This document shows positions 60,579-64,000 of a stretch of DNA of 64,000 bases, in pieces; within the stretch, counting starts at the first letter, position 1; the number at the start of each line of letters is the position of its first letter. The translations under genes were made by a program, and so were the position numbers. This stretch comes from Reyranella aquatilis (lineage in GTDB: Bacteria; Pseudomonadota; Alphaproteobacteria; Reyranellales; Reyranellaceae): positions 1 to 64,000 of the forward strand of contig NZ_JAJISD010000001.1 of NCBI RefSeq assembly GCF_020880995.1. Direction: 5' to 3'. The notes under the pieces were generated by a model. The model had not been told where the DNA came from, made no database searches, and saw nothing but the letters and a program-made list of their open reading frames with translations.

Positions 60579-61520
60579 ATGGCCGCAGCACGGATCAAAG
60601 GCGTTCTTTCGCCCGTCGTCACGCCCTTCAAGCGCGACCTGTCGCCGGACGTCGGCCGTTTCATCGCTCACTGCAAGTGGCTGATCAGCCAGGATTGCGG
60701 GCTCGCGGTCTTCGGCACCAACTCGGAAGCCAACTCGCTGTCGGCCAAGGAGCGGATGAGCCTGCTCGAAGCCGTCGTCGCGGCCGGCGTGCCGACCGCG
60801 CGCATGATGCCCGGCACCGGCGCCTGCTCGATCACCGAGGCGGCCGAGGTGAGCGCGCACGCGGTGAAGCTCGGAGTCGGCGGCGTGCTGATGCTGCCGC
60901 CGTTCTATTACAAGGGCGTTCCGGAGGAGGGGCTGTTCCGCTTCTACTCGGAAGTCGTGCAGCGGGTCGGCGACGATCGCCTGCGCGTCTATCTCTATCA
61001 TATCCCCGGGGTCTCGGGCGTGCCGATCACGCACAAGCTGGTCGAGCGGCTGATGAAGGCCTATCCGACGCAGATCGTCGGCATGAAGGATTCGTCGGAC
61101 GACTGGCCCCATACGAAGAGCATGATCGACGCCTTCGCCAAGGACGGCTTCGACGTCTTCTCCGGCAACGAGAAGCCGATCCTGGAGAACCTGAAGGCCG
61201 GCGGCGTCGGCTGCATCAGCGCCACCGCCAACATCAACCCGGGCAAGATCGCCGAGACGATCAAGGCCTGCGGCACGCCGGAAGGCGACAAGCTCCAGGC
61301 CTGGATCAACGAGGTCCGCGGCGTCATGCAAGGCTACGTGATGATCCCGGCGCTGAAGTACGTCATCGCGCATTACGGCAGCGACCCGCACTGGAACCCG
61401 GTCCGTCCGCCGCTCGTCGAGATCGATGAGAAGACCGGCCGCGACATGATCGAGAAGCTCGACAAGCTCGGCTTCACCATGCCCGGCCTCAAGCAGGCGA
61501 TGGCGGTCGCGGCCGAATAG
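60579..61520 (+). CDS. Dihydrodipicolinate synthase/N-acetylneuraminate lyase family aldolase
   Basis: A 313-residue class I aldolase. GVLSPVVTPFKRDL, GLAVFGTNSEANSL, MMPGTGACSITEA, VLMLPPFYYKG and the tyrosine of YLYHIPGVSG are in the family positions; the Schiff-base Lys is in IVGMKDSSDDW. The DapA T-T residues are replaced by G-T-N-S, so it is not the lysine enzyme; likely an aldolase of 2-keto-3-deoxy acids. Start at ATG 60579; upstream in-frame ATG at 60510 lies in the divergent gene. Confidence 0.88.
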   Translation: MAAARIKGVLSPVVTPFKRDLSPDVGRFIAHCKWLISQDCGLAVFGTNSEANSLSAKERMSLLEAVVAAGVPTARMMPGTGACSITEAAEVSAHAVKLGVGGVLMLPPFYYKGVPEEGLFRFYSEVVQRVGDDRLRVYLYHIPGVSGVPITHKLVERLMKAYPTQIVGMKDSSDDWPHTKSMIDAFAKDGFDVFSGNEKPILENLKAGGVGCISATANINPGKIAETIKACGTPEGDKLQAWINEVRGVMQGYVMIPALKYVIAHYGSDPHWNPVRPPLVEIDEKTGRDMIEKLDKLGFTMPGLKQAMAVAAE

Positions 61521-61546
61521 TCCGTGCGAACTCTGGGGCGGCGGGA

Positions 61547-61993
61547 TTACTGCCGCGTCGCCGCCTTGGGCGACGAATGATGATGGCGAATCATCCATTG
61601 GCCGTCGCGCTTCACGATCAGCATGGTGAAGCGGGACGGGCGCGGCACGTCGCCCTCAGACGCCCGTGCGAAATTGTAGAAGCCCGTAGTGACAACGGCT
61701 TTCTCGTCCAGCACGATCGTTCGCCGCTCGACGATCGCGTTCTTGCGGCCGCTCCCCGCGAGATCCTTGAAATAAGTGCGGATCTGCTCGGTACCTTCCG
61801 ACATGACGGGGCTCGTCGTGCCGAGCAGGATGGCATCCGGCGTGTACAGCTTGACCAGGGCTTCGCTGTCGTTGGCGCTGTACGTCGCGGCCCACCGGTC
61901 GACCAACGCGTCTGCGTCTTCAGCCGGCCCTGCGAAGGCGGGCAAGGACGTCAGCAGGAGCGGCAGGCAGAGAAGTCCTGTAATCGGCCTCAT
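61547..61993 (-). CDS. Exported SnoaL/DUF4440-like protein
   Basis: A 148-residue protein with a Sec signal (MRPITGLLCLPLLLTSLPAFAG). The mature domain is an NTF2-like fold: DALVDRWAATYSANDSEALVKLYTPDAILLGTTSP, then EQIRTYFKDLAGSGRKNAI and SRFTMLIVKRDGQWMIRHHHSS. Function unknown; such proteins are small periplasmic binding or calcium/calmodulin-kinase-association-like domains. It is divergent from the leader-peptide region (promoter at 62028). Confidence 0.83.
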   Translation of the reverse strand: MRPITGLLCLPLLLTSLPAFAGPAEDADALVDRWAATYSANDSEALVKLYTPDAILLGTTSPVMSEGTEQIRTYFKDLAGSGRKNAIVERRTIVLDEKAVVTTGFYNFARASEGDVPRPSRFTMLIVKRDGQWMIRHHHSSPKAATRQ

Positions 61994-62027
61994 GACGATC
62001 TCCCTTCATTGTCGTCCGGCCGGCGAT

Positions 62028-62057
62028 TTGACACCGCCGGCATCCGGGCATTATAGA
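62028..62057 (+). promoter_or_regulatory. Sigma-70-type promoter of the GNAT leader transcript
   Basis: A perfect TTGACA at 62028-62033 and TATAGA at 62052-62057 have an 18-base spacer. The expected start of transcription, about seven bases after the -10 box, falls on the A of the ATG at 62064, so the leader peptide mRNA would be leaderless. This is also how trpL of Sinorhizobium meliloti is arranged. Confidence 0.65.
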
Positions 62058-62063
62058 GTGATC

Positions 62064-62114
62064 ATGGTCACGACCCGCACCTACAACGCTTGGTATTTTA
62101 CGCCCCTGACATAG
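62064..62114 (+). CDS. Putative aromatic leader peptide of an attenuator
   Basis: A 16-codon frame, MVTTRTYNAWYFTPLT, with four aromatic codons in six (TAC, TGG, TAT, TTT), directly downstream of a promoter whose start point coincides with its ATG. It ends inside the first arm of a mutually exclusive hairpin set (62114-62163). A ribosome pausing at the Tyr/Trp/Phe codons would leave 62114-62119 free; one reaching the stop would cover it. The codon content and position are the usual signs of a transcription-attenuation leader. It is not known to me as an annotated peptide. Confidence 0.6.
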   Translation: MVTTRTYNAWYFTPLT

Positions 62115-62163
62115 GCGGCGCGAAGGGTCATGACTCAACGAAGCCGCCGCATCCCGGCGGCTT
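62114..62163 (+). promoter_or_regulatory. Attenuator: antiterminator and terminator hairpins
   Basis: The terminator is AAGCCGCC (62141-62148), a 7-base loop, GGCGGCTT (62156-62163), followed by TTCG then TGTT: a perfect 8-bp stem with a short T-rich tail. GGCGGC (62114-62119), which starts on the last base of the leader stop codon, can instead pair with GCCGCC (62143-62148), forming an antiterminator that excludes the terminator. This is the classic attenuation arrangement, placed 56 bases before the GNAT start. Confidence 0.65.
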
Positions 62164-62219
62164 TCGTGTTCTAGGACTGGCCTCCGGGCCGCGGCGGAAC
62201 CCGCAAACCGGAGGACGAC

Positions 62220-62675
62220 ATGTCGATCATCGAAGCAGAACTTGAACCGCAACACCTGCCCCTCGCCATCCGTGTGAGGCTGGCGGGGCCACGCGACATC
62301 GACGATCTCGCCGATCTACTGGACGGCGGCGAGAACGCGCGCGAGCAGGTGCTGACATGGCTCGAAACGCCGGGCACGACGCTGCTGGTGGCGCAGAGCG
62401 AGATGGGCGTGCTGGCGGTTGCAGTCCTCGTGACGCGGCTGGTCCCGCTCGAAGGCGTGGGCGTCCACAAGATCATCGAGGTCGACAATCTCGTCGTGCG
62501 CGCCGACCAGCGCGGCCGCCGCATTGGCCGGCGCCTGCTGGCCGCCGCCGTGGAATGGTCGCGCCAGCGCCGCGCTGTGCAGGTCGAAGCCGTGGTGGGC
62601 GAGGGCGCTGCCAAGCGCTTCTACGAGAATTTCGGCTTCGCGGTCGCCAACGACCGGCTGGTGCTGGCGGCGTGA
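62220..62675 (+). CDS. GNAT family N-acetyltransferase behind the attenuator
   Basis: A 151-residue GNAT protein: AIRVRLAGPRDIDDLADLL opens the fold, EVDNLVVRADQRGRRIGRRLLAAAVEWSRQR carries the acetyl-CoA motif (R-G-x-x-I-G; near residues 100-108) and AKRFYENFGFAVANDRLVL is the C-terminal F-Y-E-x-x-G-F strand. A good Shine-Dalgarno (GGAGG) lies 5 bases before the ATG. It is the first gene after the putative aromatic attenuator, so an aromatic amino acid, a related metabolite or an aminoacyl-tRNA may control it; its acetyl acceptor could be linked to that. No downstream biosynthesis gene is visible. Confidence 0.85.
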   Translation: MSIIEAELEPQHLPLAIRVRLAGPRDIDDLADLLDGGENAREQVLTWLETPGTTLLVAQSEMGVLAVAVLVTRLVPLEGVGVHKIIEVDNLVVRADQRGRRIGRRLLAAAVEWSRQRRAVQVEAVVGEGAAKRFYENFGFAVANDRLVLAA

Positions 62676-62786
62676 CGGCCCGGAGGGCAGCTTTCGCCTC
62701 GTGAACTATCCGGTTGCAGGTCGAACAATGTGCTATGGTGATTTCTCTTGCACACAAAGTGCCGGACAATTGTGCAGGAGTAGCCC

Positions 62787-63305
62787 GTGGCCAAGAATTC
62801 ATCGAAGCGCGGTCGCGCGCCCGCCGAGAAGGCGCCTCCCGTCATCAAGCAGACGATGGCGAAGCCGATCTCGACCTATACCGATCAGGGCCAGTTGCGC
62901 ACGCTGATGGAGAACGCCAAGCGCATGGGGCGTGAGGATGTCTGGCGCCAGGCGTTCGACCAGCTCTGTGCGCTGGAAGGCGCGGACCAGACCGATCCGC
63001 TGGACCGGGCCTTCTACCGGACGCTGGCGGCCTACGAGCAGTTGCTGACCCAGAAGAACCGGCGGGCGACCCGCGCTAGCCGCACGCGGCTCAAGCTCAA
63101 GAGCAAGGGCGTCGTCGCCTGTCTCGAGGATTGGGCCCGCAGCAAGGAAGCGCCGGAATCGTTCGACCTCCTGGTCGCCCACGGCATGGTCGAGATGTCG
63201 GGCGAGCAGCTCGTGCTGACCTATCCCGACCGGTTCACCGCCGAAGCGATCGCGGGTGCCACGGCGCGCCTGGCGACGCTGACCGGGGCAGCGCCCTTGA
63301 ATTGA
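62787..63305 (+). CDS. Hypothetical protein, helical with a lysine-rich N-terminus
   Basis: A 172-residue protein from a GTG after AGGAG. Residues 1-20 are basic and disordered; the rest is predicted helical (GQLRTLMENAKRMGREDVWRQAF, then LDRAFYRTLAAYEQLLTQKNRRATRASRTRLKLKSKG, ending with a HTH-like VVACLEDWARSKEAPESFDLLVAHGMVEMSGEQLVL split by a loop). I do not recognise a domain; the helical KGVVACLEDW segment recalls winged-helix-like proteins. It is alone, with a 111-base gap to the GNAT gene and the GST gene converging. Confidence 0.55.
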   Translation: MAKNSSKRGRAPAEKAPPVIKQTMAKPISTYTDQGQLRTLMENAKRMGREDVWRQAFDQLCALEGADQTDPLDRAFYRTLAAYEQLLTQKNRRATRASRTRLKLKSKGVVACLEDWARSKEAPESFDLLVAHGMVEMSGEQLVLTYPDRFTAEAIAGATARLATLTGAAPLN

Positions 63306-63312
63306 GCCTCGC

Positions 63313-63957
63313 CTACGCGGGCTCGGCGTCGCGAGCGGCCCACATCTTCTTGAAGCCCGGGCGCGCCTGACAGGCGGCGAGCCAGGTCTTCACGCGCGGC
63401 GACGTCTCGAACAGTTCGGGGGCGGCCTGCGCGTAGCGCACGATCTCGGCGACGTTCAGGTCGGCCACCGTGAAGCGGCCGCCGACCAGCCAGCCGCTCT
63501 TCACAAGAGCCTGCTCGAGCACGGCAAACGGACGACGCAGGGCCTCGACGGCGGCATCGGCGACCTTCGGGTCCTTCTCGCCCGTCGGATTGCCGAGGCG
63601 GTGGTAGAGGACATTGATGGCGTGCGGCTCGACACCCGTGGCAGCCCACAGCGACCACATCGCGATCTCGCCTTCCTCGGCCACGTTTGCCGCAGCGAGC
63701 GGACCGCCATGCTTGCGCGCGAGGTACAGATTGATCGCCAGCGATTCGTGCAGCACCAGCCCGTCGTCGTCGATCGAGGGGATGAGGCCGTTCGGATTGA
63801 CCTTCAGGAATTCGGGGGATTGCGTGTGCAGCATGCCGGCCGGCACGGTGCGATAGTGCTGGATCACCGGCACCTGCTTGAACGGGATGCCCAGCTCCTC
63901 GGCCAGCCAGATGTTGCGGGACGCGCGCGAGCGATAGACGCCGTAAATCGTGAGCAT
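63313..63957 (-). CDS. Glutathione S-transferase family protein
   Basis: A 214-residue GST: thioredoxin-like start MLTIYGVYRSRASRNIWLAEELGIPF, with KVNPNGLIPSIDDDGLVLHESLAINLYLA holding the cis-Pro and E-S glutathione-binding motif, then helical C-terminal domain with GWLVGGRFTVADLNVAEI. A Ser at the start (R-S-R-A-S-R) is the likely catalytic hydroxyl. It is unlike the other GST (52553-53167), so the two are distant relatives. It converges with the hypothetical gene ending at 63305. The last 43 bases of the window carry no gene I can support. Confidence 0.88.
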   Translation of the reverse strand: MLTIYGVYRSRASRNIWLAEELGIPFKQVPVIQHYRTVPAGMLHTQSPEFLKVNPNGLIPSIDDDGLVLHESLAINLYLARKHGGPLAAANVAEEGEIAMWSLWAATGVEPHAINVLYHRLGNPTGEKDPKVADAAVEALRRPFAVLEQALVKSGWLVGGRFTVADLNVAEIVRYAQAAPELFETSPRVKTWLAACQARPGFKKMWAARDAEPA

Positions 63958-64000
63958 TGAACTTCCTGTTCTGGCCGACGGGACACGTATCGACGTTTCT

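Overview
The window is G+C-rich, densely packed bacterial chromosome. Many genes join by 4-base ATGA or GTGA stop/start overlaps, and GTG starts are common. The gene content (tripartite-tricarboxylate-type binding protein, GMC oxidoreductases, CoA-binding acyl-CoA synthetase-like protein, N-acyl-D-amino-acid deacylase-like amidohydrolase, Rieske oxygenase, GSTs, NEW3/ABC exporter) suggests a free-living, metabolically versatile alphaproteobacterium, perhaps of the Reyranella/Rhodospirillales kind. That placement is inference from gene content and style. I saw no rRNA, tRNA, CRISPR array, phage genes or intact insertion sequence.

Layout. 1-2.1 kb: a less G+C-rich stretch with one class III nucleotidyl cyclase-like gene. 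2.1-4.2 kb: a GNAT gene facing a CoA-binding protein gene whose downstream partner, a LivG-type ATPase, is cut off after about 20 codons. 4.4-12.8 kb: the most unusual locus, an A-A-T-TE NRPS-like enzyme followed on the same strand by lasso-peptide-type genes (asparagine-synthetase-like cyclase, PqqD-like recognition protein, short precursor with the lasso leader motif, NTP_transf_5-like nucleotidyltransferase). No B2 leader peptidase or dedicated exporter is visible there. 13.1-15.9 kb: a PhnD-like binding protein and a hybrid histidine kinase, preceded by two 11-base repeats. 16.1-31.7 kb: acyl-CoA dehydrogenase, two GMC oxidoreductases (one with a small subunit), Baeyer-Villiger-type monooxygenase, MFS transporter, transglutaminase-like protein, and a catabolic set (TTT receptor, hydroxyacid dehydrogenase, NHL protein, GMC enzyme, SnoaL-like protein, amidohydrolase). 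31.9-35.8 kb: a surface-glycan module (methyltransferase, GT2-GtrA fusion, large membrane protein). 35.8-43.6 kb: MetE-like protein, phospholipase-D-like exoprotein, amidase, VOC protein, LysR regulators, nitronate monooxygenase. 43.7-46.3 kb: a sulfatase with its probable formylglycine-generating activator. 46.3-52.5 kb: TetR/VOC pair with a clear operator, cutA, then GS-like and Rieske genes divergent from a hydrolase/alcohol dehydrogenase pair. 53.2-57.1 kb: an ABC exporter operon whose NEW3 gene carries an in-frame amber codon and whose ATPase and permease genes are separated by a hairpin repeat. 57-64 kb: RluA-type synthase, amidase, FAH-family and DapA-family enzymes, then a GNAT gene behind what looks like a leaderless aromatic-residue attenuator, a hypothetical gene and a GST.

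The two places most worth following up are the NRPS-like/lasso hybrid cluster (4429-12817) and the attenuator upstream of the GNAT gene (62028-62675).
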